Notes: generated from the letters alone by a model not told the origin. Counted from the first letter of the stretch, positions 1 through 7,384 are shown. The stretch: 35,398 nucleotides of DNA from SOKG01 sp964502665 (GCA_964502665.1 CAZCXP010000006.1:1-35398); one strand, 5' to 3'. Made by a program: numbers and translations.

Positions 1-79
1 AATCCCCTCGGCCAGCCTACCCTAATCCCCTCGGCCAGCCTACCCTAATCCCCTCGGCCAGCCTACCCTAATCCCCTCA
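1..79. repeat. 23-bp tandem repeat, three full copies plus a partial fourth
   Basis: Three identical 23-bp units lie at 1-23, 24-46 and 47-69. A fourth copy (70-79) breaks off after about ten bases, with a G-to-A change at its end. Units begin with AATCCCCTCGG and end with GCCTACCCT, with no spacers. The array starts at base 1, so it probably continues upstream of the window. It ends six bases before the -35 box of the next gene. No coding function is visible. It could be a variable-number tandem repeat or an assembly-edge artefact. Confidence 0.9.
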
Positions 80-85
80 GTTCTC

Positions 86-114
86 TTGACAAAAGTGAGC
101 AACCGTGCTATAAG
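86..114 (+). promoter_or_regulatory. Sigma-70-type promoter of the first Fur-family gene
   Basis: A perfect -35 hexamer TTGACA (86-91) is followed by a 17-bp spacer and TATAAG (109-114) as -10 box. A transcription start near 121 is implied. This is why a translation start at the TTG of base 86 is rejected: that codon is the -35 box itself. Confidence 0.7.
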
Positions 115-120
115 TGTAAT

Positions 121-135
121 TGAAAATGCTTTTCA
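121..135. promoter_or_regulatory. Fur-box-like operator overlapping the transcription start
   Basis: TGAAAATGCTTTTCA is a 7-1-7 arrangement with perfect 6-bp outer arms. It resembles the Fur/PerR operator core TGATAAT-N-ATTATCA. It lies just downstream of the -10 box and 14 bp before the start codon, where a bound repressor would block transcription. Autoregulation by the Fur-family protein encoded immediately downstream is inferred. Confidence 0.6.
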
Positions 136-148
136 TTTAGCAACTCAG

Positions 149-589
149 ATGGTATTGACTGCCAGGAAAATAGCAACCATCCTCAGACAGCAGGGCTACA
201 AGCTCACTCCGCAGCGACGCGCGGTGCTGGATGCAATCGCCCTCAGCCATGACCACCTCACCCCAGCCGATATTTATGATAAGGTCCGTCACGAATACCC
301 CGGTATCGGGCTGGTGACTATATACCGTACCCTTGACATACTTGACAAGCTAGGACTCATCTGTGAGGTACACTCCGGCGGCAACTGCCGAAGCTATTTG
401 ATGAGAAGGCCCTCAGAGCACCACCATCACCTCATCTGCTCCAGCTGTGGCACAGTGGCTGACTTCACCGATTGTGACCTCATAGAGCTGGAGCAGAGGT
501 TATCACGAGAGGCCGGTTTTGAGATCGAAGGCCATCTTCTTGAGTTCTCCGGCCGCTGCCAGAACTGCCAGAAGACAGCCTCAGCTTAG
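149..589 (+). CDS. Fur-family metal-responsive transcriptional regulator (first paralogue)
   Basis: A 146-residue ferric-uptake-regulator family repressor. The N-terminal winged helix spans about residues 5-85 and includes the LTPQRRAVL helix and the VTIYRTLDIL recognition region. The C-terminal dimerisation and metal-binding domain has HHHH at 91-94 and two CxxC pairs (C97/C100 and C137/C140), the usual structural zinc site of Fur, PerR and Zur proteins. The ATG at 149 is preferred over the upstream in-frame TTG at 86 because that TTG is the promoter -35 box; the resulting length is typical of the family. The ribosome-binding site is weak. The metal or peroxide specificity (Fur, PerR or Zur) cannot be decided from the sequence. 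A Fur-box-like palindrome overlapping the start of transcription suggests autoregulation. Confidence 0.9.
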   Translation: MVLTARKIATILRQQGYKLTPQRRAVLDAIALSHDHLTPADIYDKVRHEYPGIGLVTIYRTLDILDKLGLICEVHSGGNCRSYLMRRPSEHHHHLICSSCGTVADFTDCDLIELEQRLSREAGFEIEGHLLEFSGRCQNCQKTASA

Positions 590-599
590 ATTCCCAGGG

Positions 600-620
600 C
601 GCTGCCAAAGCAGCGTTTAT
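600..620 (+). terminator. Weak intrinsic terminator after the first Fur-family gene
   Basis: CGCTGC (600-605), loop CAAA and GCAGCG (610-615) form a 6-bp hairpin followed by TTTAT. It sits 11 bp after the stop codon. The T run is short, so termination may be partial and read through into the membrane-protein gene. Confidence 0.4.
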
Positions 621-682
621 CTGTTGGTCTTGTCATTGAGAATACTTATCAATCGGCTACTCACTAATGCAACAGGCAACCC

Positions 683-1321
683 ATGGTCAAGCAGATAGCA
701 AGTGAACTCAAGAGACACGCCCCCTTCACCGCTTTTGGAGCGGTAACAGGCATCATTATCATGGCCGTAGTAGTCTTTGGCGATTTCCTGTCGCAAATCT
801 CCCCAGTTTCAGAGGATGTTTTTTATGTCTTGCATCCAACACACGTTTTCTTGAGTGCGCTTGTCACAACGTCTTTGTATGTGAGCTACGGAGGGCGCAA
901 AATCTGGCTAGCGGTCTTGATTGGCTACACCGGTTCCGTCGGCATAGCAACGCTGAGTGACTCGATCATTCCTTATGTTGGGGAAACCTTGCTTGACCTG
1001 CCCAACAAGGGAATCCATATCGGTTTCATCGAAGAACCGGTGCTAACAAATCCCCCAGCATTCTTGGGTATCGCGATTGGCTATTGGAGATCCATAACCA
1101 GATTCCCGCACGCGGGACACGTTTTGATAAGCACATGGGCATCACTATTCCACATCATCATGGCCTTAGGCCAAACGCTAACCTGGATTCAAGTTGTTGC
1201 TATCTTCTTGTTTCTGTTCCTTGCGGTTTGGATTCCCTGTTGTGTGAGCGACATAGTGTATCCCATTGTATTCGCAAGACGAAGAGCACCGCTGTTGAAA
1301 GAGGTCAAACCTGCATACTAG
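683..1321 (+). CDS. Conserved integral membrane protein, possibly metal-related
   Basis: A 212-residue polytopic membrane protein with about five or six hydrophobic segments, near residues 18-36, 47-68, 74-92, 126-136, 147-166 and 169-197. I do not recognise the family with confidence. Potential metal ligands cluster at membrane borders: HPTH at 51-54, D93, H112 with EE at 117-118, H143 and H146, H157, and a PCC-VSD motif at 185-190 in the last segment. It lies 93 bp after a Fur-family gene with only a weak terminator between them. A role in uptake, efflux or sensing of a metal regulated by that repressor is a reasonable guess but only context-based. No clear Shine-Dalgarno sequence precedes the ATG. 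Its end is convergent with lgt. Confidence 0.7.
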   Translation: MVKQIASELKRHAPFTAFGAVTGIIIMAVVVFGDFLSQISPVSEDVFYVLHPTHVFLSALVTTSLYVSYGGRKIWLAVLIGYTGSVGIATLSDSIIPYVGETLLDLPNKGIHIGFIEEPVLTNPPAFLGIAIGYWRSITRFPHAGHVLISTWASLFHIIMALGQTLTWIQVVAIFLFLFLAVWIPCCVSDIVYPIVFARRRAPLLKEVKPAY

Positions 1322-1343
1322 CGAACGCGCGGTACACAAGAGC

Positions 1344-2114
1344 TCATTCTGCGCCCTCTACAACTGGTTCTTCTACATCACCAGCGACTTGTTCCTCCCG
1401 CTCCTTGACCCACCGGGTCTTCTTGGCCACAAGCCAGATAGCGGCAGCGACAAACACAAGTATTGCTATAAGCTGCCCTTCCTGTAGAGGCCCAAGGAAC
1501 TGCTCTGTATCGCCACGCCAGAACCTCACCGTGAAGGTCAACGCGGAGTACAGGGCCAGGTACAGCGCGAGAAGAGAACCACTTGGCCTGAGCCGGCCCC
1601 GGAATACCCAGAAGAGGAGAGCAAAGATAACCAGGTCCCCCAGCAATTCGTACATCTGGGTGGGATGGATCAAAGTACCCAGCGGAGCGCAACCGACGGA
1701 AGCACTGGTCGGAGGGGTATAGAAAACGGCCCAGGGCAAAGACGTTGGCTTTCCGCAGCAGCAGCCATTTATGGTGCAGCCCACCCTGCCTATGGCCTGC
1801 GCCAGGATAATGCCCGGAGCAGCGAGGTCCGCCAGCGGCGCGAAGGACGCCCGACGCAGCCTGCTGTAAATCCAGGCCCCCAACAACCCCCCCAGAATAG
1901 CGCCGTAGATTGCCAGCCCCTCGAACCCCAGGATGTCACCGGGGTTATGGAAGTAGTGGTCATACCTATCAATAACGTGGATAAGCCTCGAGACGATTAT
2001 GCCCATGGGTATAGCCCAGAGGGCTGCGCCCATGACATCCTCGCTTCTGATTCCCAACTTCCTGACGAAGTACCAGACCCACAGCACCAGGGTAACAACA
2101 GCTAAAGCAACCAT
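1344..2114 (-). CDS. lgt: Phosphatidylglycerol--prolipoprotein diacylglyceryl transferase
   Basis: Lgt transfers diacylglycerol from phosphatidylglycerol to the lipobox cysteine of prelipoproteins in the cytoplasmic membrane. The 256 residues from the first ATG contain several membrane helices, the Lgt signature region GRVGCTINGCCCG (about 109-121), HPTQMYE (150-156) and an arginine-containing RFWRGD segment (about 197-202). The family-typical N-terminus (DPVAFSIGP then HWYGIM) is encoded in the same frame directly upstream of this ATG, as far as about 2180. No ATG, GTG or TTG occurs in that stretch before an in-frame TGA. A purine-rich AAGGGGG on the minus strand (about 2184-2190) lies just upstream of ATC codons at 2180 and 2174. 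The true start may be a rare ATC/ATT codon, or the original start was mutated. The ATG at 2114 would remove the conserved first segment. Confidence 0.88.
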   Translation of the reverse strand: MVALAVVTLVLWVWYFVRKLGIRSEDVMGAALWAIPMGIIVSRLIHVIDRYDHYFHNPGDILGFEGLAIYGAILGGLLGAWIYSRLRRASFAPLADLAAPGIILAQAIGRVGCTINGCCCGKPTSLPWAVFYTPPTSASVGCAPLGTLIHPTQMYELLGDLVIFALLFWVFRGRLRPSGSLLALYLALYSALTFTVRFWRGDTEQFLGPLQEGQLIAILVFVAAAIWLVAKKTRWVKEREEQVAGDVEEPVVEGAE

Positions 2115-2321
2115 TATCCCATACCAATGTATGATAATGGGACCGATGCTGAAGGCAACCGGGTCAATTCCGATCTCGATCTTGCCCCCTTGTAACTCGA
2201 AGATACTGGCAAGAAAAGACGACCTGAGATATCTCGATGCTCAGAACATCAGAGACGTATGAATGTATTATAAGGTATGCTTACTAACTTAGACAACCCG
2301 CTCAATTTCACTTCGTTCAGC

Positions 2322-2353
2322 GGGTAGGTTGCCCGACGTCGGGCAACCTACCC
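2322..2353. repeat. 32-bp perfect palindrome
   Basis: Arms GGGTAGGTTGCCCGAC (2322-2337) and its exact reverse complement (2338-2353) meet with no spacer. It lies between lgt and the second Fur-family gene, which are transcribed divergently. There is no T run on either side, so it is not an obvious intrinsic terminator. Cruciform structure, a dispersed repeat unit or a dimeric-protein site are all possible. Confidence 0.9.
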
Positions 2354-2398
2354 ACCTACTCTCTGGGACAACCCACCACGCAGGGGCCACCATACAAT

Positions 2399-2438
2399 CC
2401 TCCCTCCCCTCGCGGGAGGGAGTTAGAGGGAGGGGGAT
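2399..2438. repeat. GC-rich hairpin element of dispersed-repeat type
   Basis: CTCCCTCCC (2400-2408) pairs with GGGAGGGAG (2414-2422) around a 5-base loop. A second G-rich run, AGGGAGGGGG, follows at about 2427-2436. This C-run, hairpin, G-run layout resembles short palindromic elements scattered in many environmental genomes. It sits just before the promoter of the second Fur-family gene. Confidence 0.6.
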
Positions 2439-2451
2439 AGCTTTGCCCTAC

Positions 2452-2480
2452 TTGCAATAAACACTCAGCCGTGATATACC
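2452..2480 (+). promoter_or_regulatory. Candidate promoter of the second Fur-family gene
   Basis: TTGCAA (2452-2457), a 17-bp spacer and TATACC (2475-2480) match a sigma-70 promoter at 4 of 6 positions in each box. They lie 30 bp before the start codon. No clear Fur-box palindrome was seen here, unlike at the first paralogue. Confidence 0.45.
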
Positions 2481-2509
2481 TATATGGAAGCAAAAAGAGC
2501 ACGTAGAAG

Positions 2510-2932
2510 ATGGAGAATAAGAAAAGCCTTCTGGAGATTCTGCGAGAAAAAGGCTACCGTCTTACTCCCCAGCGTATGATGGTGCTGGAAGCCATCGAAG
2601 CCAGCCCTGATCACATCAGTGCCGAAGAAATCCACGCCAGGGCCCGTCTCCAGTATCCCTACATCAACATCTCCACTGTCTATCGGACTTTGGAGCTATT
2701 GAAAGAAAAGGGCTTGGTGACTGAGACGGATTTGGGCGGCGGCCGCTTCCTCTATCACCCAGCCGGGAAAGCCCAGCATCACCACCTGGTGTGCCGCAAG
2801 TGCGGCAAGGTCAGGGACATCGATATCAACGCGCTCGACAACCTCAGAGACCAACTAAAGGCCCAATACAGCTTCGACGCCGAGCTTGAGCATATCGCCA
2901 TCTTTGGAACCTGCGAGAGCTGCGAAGGCTGA
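2510..2932 (+). CDS. Fur-family metal-responsive transcriptional regulator (second paralogue)
   Basis: A 140-residue Fur-family repressor with the usual plan: winged helix at about residues 8-82 (YRLTPQRMMVLEAI and ISTVYRTLELL), then a dimerisation domain. HHH lies at 90-92 and the zinc-site pairs CRKC (95-98) and CESC (135-138) are intact. It shares the family core with the regulator at 149-589 but differs clearly, so the two are paralogues that probably sense different signals (for example iron against peroxide, zinc or manganese). Specificity is not readable here. The start ATG gives a full-length protein; the ribosome-binding site is weak. A short hairpin (TCTCCG at 2933-2938 with CGGAGA at 2946-2951) overlaps the stop codon and may assist termination. 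Confidence 0.9.
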   Translation: MENKKSLLEILREKGYRLTPQRMMVLEAIEASPDHISAEEIHARARLQYPYINISTVYRTLELLKEKGLVTETDLGGGRFLYHPAGKAQHHHLVCRKCGKVRDIDINALDNLRDQLKAQYSFDAELEHIAIFGTCESCEG

Positions 2933-3167
2933 TCTCCGGTTTAAGCGGAGAGCAGCGGTCTGGACCCTGAATCGAATCAAGGCTGTCACTGAGAGTGCTT
3001 TTCGTGCGGCACTGAGTGTGGCACCAGAGGTTGAAGGGTTATAGTTCGAAAGGGTGCTCAAGGTGACTGCGGAGATAGAAAGATACCCCTGCGGCCGCCA
3101 GGTGGCGCACTGGCTTCGCTTGATATCCGGACTTGAAGTGGGTCTATCGCAGCCCTCGCCCACGAGG

Positions 3168-3461
3168 CTATGGCATTTTCTGCACAATCGCCGCAAACTC
3201 TTCCTTGGTAAACGCCTTGAGCGTCGTCGTCCTTACGATGCCTACGGCCCCCAGACCTAGAAGAAATCTCATACCCACTTCATCGCTGGGGATTTTGCCG
3301 ATGGCGACATAGTCGTATTCTCCTATGACCGCGTAGAAGGCTATCATCTTGCCTCCCATTGCTTCGAGGCTCTGCACGGCTAGGTCAATCCGCTTGGACG
3401 CGTTCTTAATGTCTTTGATCCCCCGTTCAGTTAGCTTCATCAACAGAATGTATGTTTGCAT
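3168..3461 (-). CDS. GYD-domain protein
   Basis: A 97-residue protein of the GYD family, small alpha/beta ferredoxin-like-fold proteins named for a Gly-Tyr-Asp motif; here EYDY and IGKIPSD stand in the corresponding region. Features are an N-terminal strand (MQTYILLMKLTERGIKDI), a helix carrying the AVQSLEAMGGK segment, and a C-terminal helix (KAFTKEEFAAIVQKM). The biochemical role of the family is poorly known. The start is taken at ATG 3461 because GGAGG lies about 8 bases upstream; the alternative TTG at 3467 would be only two bases from that ribosome-binding site. It is convergent with the second Fur gene and probably monocistronic, being about 100 bp downstream of the amidase gene on the same strand. 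Confidence 0.8.
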   Translation of the reverse strand: MQTYILLMKLTERGIKDIKNASKRIDLAVQSLEAMGGKMIAFYAVIGEYDYVAIGKIPSDEVGMRFLLGLGAVGIVRTTTLKAFTKEEFAAIVQKMP

Positions 3462-3557
3462 AGACAAGTCCTCCCTCCCTAAGATATGACCAGTGCGCCA
3501 CCGGTGTCAGTTTGACTCGTCAATACTTACAGTCAGGTTCTGGTCGACAAAGGGTGC

Positions 3558-4991
3558 TTATGCCGATATGGGCGGTCGGCGGTCGGCCCAGGGCCGCGCC
3601 TGCTCAAGCTGCGCCGCGATGCGAAAGAGGGTTGCCTCGTCGCCGAAACGCCCGATGAACTGGGTGCCTATTGGCAGGCCGTCGGCATTCCAGAAAAGGG
3701 GCACAGACATGGCGGGCAGCCCGGTGAAGTTGGCAACCGGCGTGAAGGGCATGAACTCTTCGCTACGCACCCAACCCCTGAGCGGGTTGTCCGGTGGCGA
3801 GTCGAAGCTACCGAGCGGCACCGGAGGCTCGGCGAGGGTGGGGGTGAGCAACGCATCGTAGTCGACTAAGAAATGCGCGATGTCACGGGACACCCTCTGG
3901 AGCAACGCCACGGCGAGCAGGTAGGCCGATGCGCTGTGCTGCCGCCCCATCTCGTACGCAGCCCAGGTGAGCCGTTCAAACTGCTCCGGGGTGGCGGTGC
4001 GGCCTGTTAGAAAGGCCAAGCCTTCTATGGCCATGGCGCACCCAGACGAGAACATGGTGGTGAACGCGTGGGTCACTAGCTCAGCGGGCACGGGCGGGGT
4101 CGCCTCCACCACCTCGTGACCGAGGTCTGCGCACAGGGCTGCCGCTTCCCGAACCGCGTTGACGCAGTCAGGGTGCACCGCTGCACCTGTGGGCGCCTGG
4201 GTGCTAAAGGCAATGCGCAGCCGCCCGGTGTCGGCTCCCACCTCCTGCAGGAAGGGGCGCGCTGGCGGCGGCGCCCAGTACGGGTCGCCCACATCGGGGC
4301 CAGAGGTAGCATCAAGCAGGGCAGCGCTGTCCCGCACCGAGCGGGTGAGAGCGTGGTCGATCGCAAGCCCGCCAAGAAAGTCGCCGTAATCGGGACCCAG
4401 AGGGTTGCGCCCCCGGGTCGGCTTGAGGCCAAAGAGCCCACAGCACGAGGCCGGAATACGTATCGAACCGCCGCCGTCATTGCCATGCGCCGCGGGAACC
4501 ATCCCAGCGGCCACAGCGGCAGCCGAGCCCCCACTGGAGCCGCCTGACGTCCGCCCCGTGTCCCACGGGTTGCGAGTGGGGCCGAACAGTTGGGGCTCAG
4601 TGGTCGGGAGAAGCCCAAATTCCGGCGCGTTGGTCTTCCCCAGTATCACCAGTCCGGCTCGCTTCAGCCGTATCACCAGCTCGCTGTCGTGATCAGGCAC
4701 GAAGTCACGCAAAAAGGCCGACCCCGATGTCATCCGCACCCCGGCGTAAGAGGCAATCAGGTCCTTGAGCAGGAAGGGCACGCCAGCAAAGGGTCCATCG
4801 GGTAGCTTGCCGCTGGCTGCGGTGCGCGCCTGTTCATACATCGGCGTGATTACTGCGTTGAGGGTGGGGTTCAGGCGCTCGATCCGCTCGATGGCGGCGT
4901 CCACGAGCTCGATGGCCTTGACCTCCCTCCGCCTCACCAGCTCGGCCTGGGCGGTGGCATCGAGGTCAGCGAATGCGTCCAGCTTGGCCAT
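3558..4991 (-). CDS. Amidase-signature family amidohydrolase
   Basis: A 477-residue amidase-signature enzyme that hydrolyses a carboxamide bond. The Ser-cisSer-Lys triad is present: K76 in FLLKDL, cis-Ser S152 in the glycine/serine-rich GGSSGGSAAAVAAG segment, and nucleophile S176 in GGGSIRIPAS, 24 residues later as in characterised members. The length matches stand-alone amidases. GatA of the Asp/Glu-tRNA amidotransferase shares the fold, but no gatB or gatC is nearby and the C-terminal half looks like a catabolic amidase. The start ATG at 4991 is preceded by AGGAGGTG six bases upstream; the GTG within that site, 9 bases earlier, is not the start. The gene is monocistronic in this window. 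The substrate is unknown. Confidence 0.9.
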   Translation of the reverse strand: MAKLDAFADLDATAQAELVRRREVKAIELVDAAIERIERLNPTLNAVITPMYEQARTAASGKLPDGPFAGVPFLLKDLIASYAGVRMTSGSAFLRDFVPDHDSELVIRLKRAGLVILGKTNAPEFGLLPTTEPQLFGPTRNPWDTGRTSGGSSGGSAAAVAAGMVPAAHGNDGGGSIRIPASCCGLFGLKPTRGRNPLGPDYGDFLGGLAIDHALTRSVRDSAALLDATSGPDVGDPYWAPPPARPFLQEVGADTGRLRIAFSTQAPTGAAVHPDCVNAVREAAALCADLGHEVVEATPPVPAELVTHAFTTMFSSGCAMAIEGLAFLTGRTATPEQFERLTWAAYEMGRQHSASAYLLAVALLQRVSRDIAHFLVDYDALLTPTLAEPPVPLGSFDSPPDNPLRGWVRSEEFMPFTPVANFTGLPAMSVPLFWNADGLPIGTQFIGRFGDEATLFRIAAQLEQARPWADRRPPISA

Positions 4992-5007
4992 GGTTTTCAC
5001 CTCCTAA

Positions 5008-5360
5008 GAATATGCAGTGCTTATGTCAAGTTGGGCGCCGCCGAATACAAGCCAGTCTCAACTTAGCTTTGGCAGAGGCTCTACCTAGCCCTTGTCAATC
5101 CGCGCGCCAATGCCTGCGCCACCGAGCACCCTGCTGACCGACCAGGACAGGTCAAAGACCCGCGACGAAGGTCTCTCTTTCGAGCGAGCGATTTGGAATA
5201 AGTCGAACCAAGCTGCAGACAGGAGCATCCTGAACGGCGCTACCACGGAGCCCTTATATCACTGTCGTCAACCTTTGTCAACGTCTCATCCTTATGGCAA
5301 AGCCTCTCTTGCGGAGAAGAGCCATCGCTGGTGGAATACCTAACGATGGTGCTCCAGCAA
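5008..5360. other. Intergenic region without a recognisable gene
   Basis: About 480 bp separate the divergent amidase and oxidoreductase genes (4992-5483). I see no convincing coding sequence, tRNA or riboswitch in it. The right-hand end carries a candidate promoter (5365-5394). Confidence 0.5.
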
Positions 5361-5364
5361 GCGA

Positions 5365-5394
5365 TTGACAAAGCTTCGAACACTGAAGTAACAT
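5365..5394 (+). promoter_or_regulatory. Candidate promoter of the 2-oxoacid oxidoreductase operon
   Basis: A perfect TTGACA (5365-5370), an 18-bp spacer and TAACAT (5389-5394) lie about 90 bp before the first start codon of the operon. The -10 box matches 4 of 6 positions. The leader downstream shows no T-box or other riboswitch signature that I recognise. Confidence 0.45.
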
Positions 5395-5483
5395 GGTGAA
5401 CGCATGGCAAAGAAGTGCTGATGGCACCCTGGGGGCTATACCCGGGATGACTCAGCCAAACTAAGGGATGAGGGGGTGTATTA

Positions 5484-6563
5484 ATGGGGGAAAGGATTCT
5501 TGTCGGAGGCAATGAGGCTGTCGGCTGGGGGGCGCTGAGCGCTGGCTGCCAGTGCTTTTTCGGCTACCCGATAACGCCCCAGAATGAGATCATAGAGTTT
5601 CTTGCGCGGGAGTTGCCCGAAAGGGGCGGCGTCTTCGTCCAAGCTCAGTGCGAGACCGCGACGATAAACATGCTCTTTGGTGCTGCTGCCACCGGGGTCC
5701 GAGTCATGACCTCAACCTCAAGCCCAGGCTGGGGGCTGATGCAGGAGGGCATGTCCAGTCTCGTTGCTGCCCGTCTCCCCAGCGTGGTGGTCCTGGTGCA
5801 GAGGGTAGGGCCCGGGGTGCAGAGGGTGGAACATGCTCAGATGGATTACAACAGCGTTACCAAGAGCGGCGGCGGCGGGGGCTACAGGAACATCGTTCTG
5901 GCCCCGGCCTCGGTTCAGGAGACCCACGACCTGATGCAGCTCGCTTTCTACCTTGCCGATAAGTATTGCAACCCGGTGGTAGTGCTCACCGACGGTCTCA
6001 TCGGCCATGTGGTCGAGCCCCTGGAGCTCAAGACCCTGGACTTCGGCCCGCTTCCAGAGAAGGACTGGGCAGTGACCGGTGAAGGCAGGCACAAAGATGG
6101 AAAGTATCGTGCGCATGGCAGCAGTTTCAATCCTATAGAGGGGGAGAGCTACGTACCTTACCTTTGCAGCTTGAGGGAGAAATACCAGGCGATGGAGTCT
6201 GAGCTGAGGTACGAGGACCATAAGATGGAGGGTGCCGAGCTCGTTCTTGTAGCCTATGGATATTGTGCCAGGGTCTCTGCGGAGGCGGTAGACATGGCCC
6301 GAGCCGAGGGGCTCAAGGCGGGGCTGCTGCGGCTGATAACCCTTTTCCCGTTCCCATACGAGCTAATTCGGGACAAAGCGGCCCAGGGGTGCAAGTTCCT
6401 GGCGGTTGAGGACAGCCTGGGGCTGATGGTCGATGATGTCAGGATGGGGGCTGAAGGAAAGGCTGAGGTTCACCTGGCAGATGTAACCTTTCGCCATAAC
6501 CTCACAGAAGAGGGGATGATCATGCCGGGGAGGGTATTGGAGGAGATAAGGAGGTTGCTGTGA
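5484..6563 (+). CDS. vorB: 2-oxoacid:ferredoxin oxidoreductase, alpha subunit (VorB/KorA type)
   Basis: A 359-residue alpha subunit carrying the pyrimidine-binding and transketolase C-terminal-type domains of ferredoxin-dependent 2-oxoacid oxidoreductases, which oxidatively decarboxylate a 2-oxoacid to an acyl-CoA. The N-terminus has GNEAVGWGAL and the hallmark FGYPITPQNEI (about 28-38), followed by the Glu-containing QAQCETATINM region and the TSTSSPGWGLMQEG loop. The C-terminal domain includes LRLITLFPFP and AVEDSLGLM. Length and motifs are closest to VorB-type (3-methyl-2-oxobutanoate) subunits, but branched-chain, 2-oxoglutarate and other oxoacid enzymes cannot be separated safely. AGGGGG lies 7 bases before the ATG. 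The stop codon overlaps the next gene by 4 bases, indicating translational coupling. Confidence 0.88.
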   Translation: MGERILVGGNEAVGWGALSAGCQCFFGYPITPQNEIIEFLARELPERGGVFVQAQCETATINMLFGAAATGVRVMTSTSSPGWGLMQEGMSSLVAARLPSVVVLVQRVGPGVQRVEHAQMDYNSVTKSGGGGGYRNIVLAPASVQETHDLMQLAFYLADKYCNPVVVLTDGLIGHVVEPLELKTLDFGPLPEKDWAVTGEGRHKDGKYRAHGSSFNPIEGESYVPYLCSLREKYQAMESELRYEDHKMEGAELVLVAYGYCARVSAEAVDMARAEGLKAGLLRLITLFPFPYELIRDKAAQGCKFLAVEDSLGLMVDDVRMGAEGKAEVHLADVTFRHNLTEEGMIMPGRVLEEIRRLL

Positions 6564-7384
6564 ACGAGGAGACAGGAGCAGTAGCGAAGGAGAGGGTTGT
6601 AGGAAGGCCAGCGCTGCTGGCGGGGGAGTGGTGGTCGGATTTTCTGTGGGGATTGTTTTGCCCCGGCTGCCAGACGCCTGTGGTGGCGCGTATCATCGCT
6701 GAGGCCCTTGAGGAGTTAGGCATTGGTGATAAGGCCATCATGGTTGCCGGTGTCGGCTGCCATGGTATGCTGCTAGGGGGCGTTAGCCTTGATAGGGTGC
6801 ACGCTCTCCACGGGCGTGGCCCGGATGTAGCCACCGGGATCAAGCGTAACCTGCCAAACAACATTGTATTCACCGTCCAGGGGGATGGGGACTGTATCGC
6901 CATCGGGGCTGGCTCCTTGATCGGGGCTTTAACGCGAGGTGAGAAGATCACCATCATCATGATCAACAATACCAACTACGGCACCACCGGCGGCCAGTTG
7001 GCGCCCACCACCCTCGTAGGGCAGGTAACCACCACCACCCCCAAGGGAAGAGACCCCAACGTGGAGGGCTACCCAGCGCACGCTGCCGAGCTCGTAGCTA
7101 CATTCAAAGGGGTATCCTATAGTGCCCGGGGGTCGGTCCACACCGCAGCCAATTACCGGCGGACAAAAGGATACATCAGGACTGCCTTCGAGAAGCAGCT
7201 AGAGGGGCTGGGCCTCAGCTTCGTCGAGGTTATCACCGCCTGCCCTCCCAACTGGCACCTTACCCCGGTGCAGAGCTTGGCCTGGATAGAGAAGGAGGTG
7301 ATCGCCGAATTCCCCTTGGGCGAGTTCAAAAACGTGGCCAAGTTGAATAGCAATTATGGAGAGAAAAGGCATGGAACAGGCTAA
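6560..7384 (+). CDS. 2-oxoacid:ferredoxin oxidoreductase, beta (thiamine diphosphate) subunit
   Basis: A 274-residue beta subunit that binds thiamine diphosphate. The segment from GDG at 108-110 to NN at 136-137 is the ThDP-Mg motif, followed by YGTTGGQLAPTT. The N-terminal FCPGC (33-37) and GVGCHGM (65-70) motifs and the HGRGPDVATGIKR segment are typical of the KorB/VorA group. Unlike pyruvate:ferredoxin oxidoreductase beta subunits, no extra ferredoxin domain is fused. Translation starts at GTG 6560, overlapping the alpha-subunit stop (GTGA). It forms the catalytic alpha/beta pair with the preceding protein. A separate ferredoxin (delta) subunit, often encoded before alpha in such operons, is not present in this one. 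Confidence 0.88.
   Translation: MNEETGAVAKERVVGRPALLAGEWWSDFLWGLFCPGCQTPVVARIIAEALEELGIGDKAIMVAGVGCHGMLLGGVSLDRVHALHGRGPDVATGIKRNLPNNIVFTVQGDGDCIAIGAGSLIGALTRGEKITIIMINNTNYGTTGGQLAPTTLVGQVTTTTPKGRDPNVEGYPAHAAELVATFKGVSYSARGSVHTAANYRRTKGYIRTAFEKQLEGLGLSFVEVITACPPNWHLTPVQSLAWIEKEVIAEFPLGEFKNVAKLNSNYGEKRHGTG

Noticed and set aside
1..79. CRISPR array at the left edge
   Set aside because: The repeats are directly adjacent with no unique spacers, and no cas genes are present.
86..148. Translation of the first Fur-family protein from the upstream TTG
   Set aside because: That TTG is the first half of a perfect -35 box, and the 21 extra residues would cover the promoter and operator; family proteins begin near the ATG at 149.
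1084..1722. 212-residue plus-strand open frame overlapping the membrane protein and lgt
   Set aside because: It overlaps two well-supported genes in other frames and has no recognisable motif or ribosome-binding site.
5395..5483. Riboswitch or T-box leader before the 2-oxoacid oxidoreductase operon
   Set aside because: The leader is under 90 bases, lacks the T-box consensus and has only weak hairpins such as CCCTGGG/CCCGGG.
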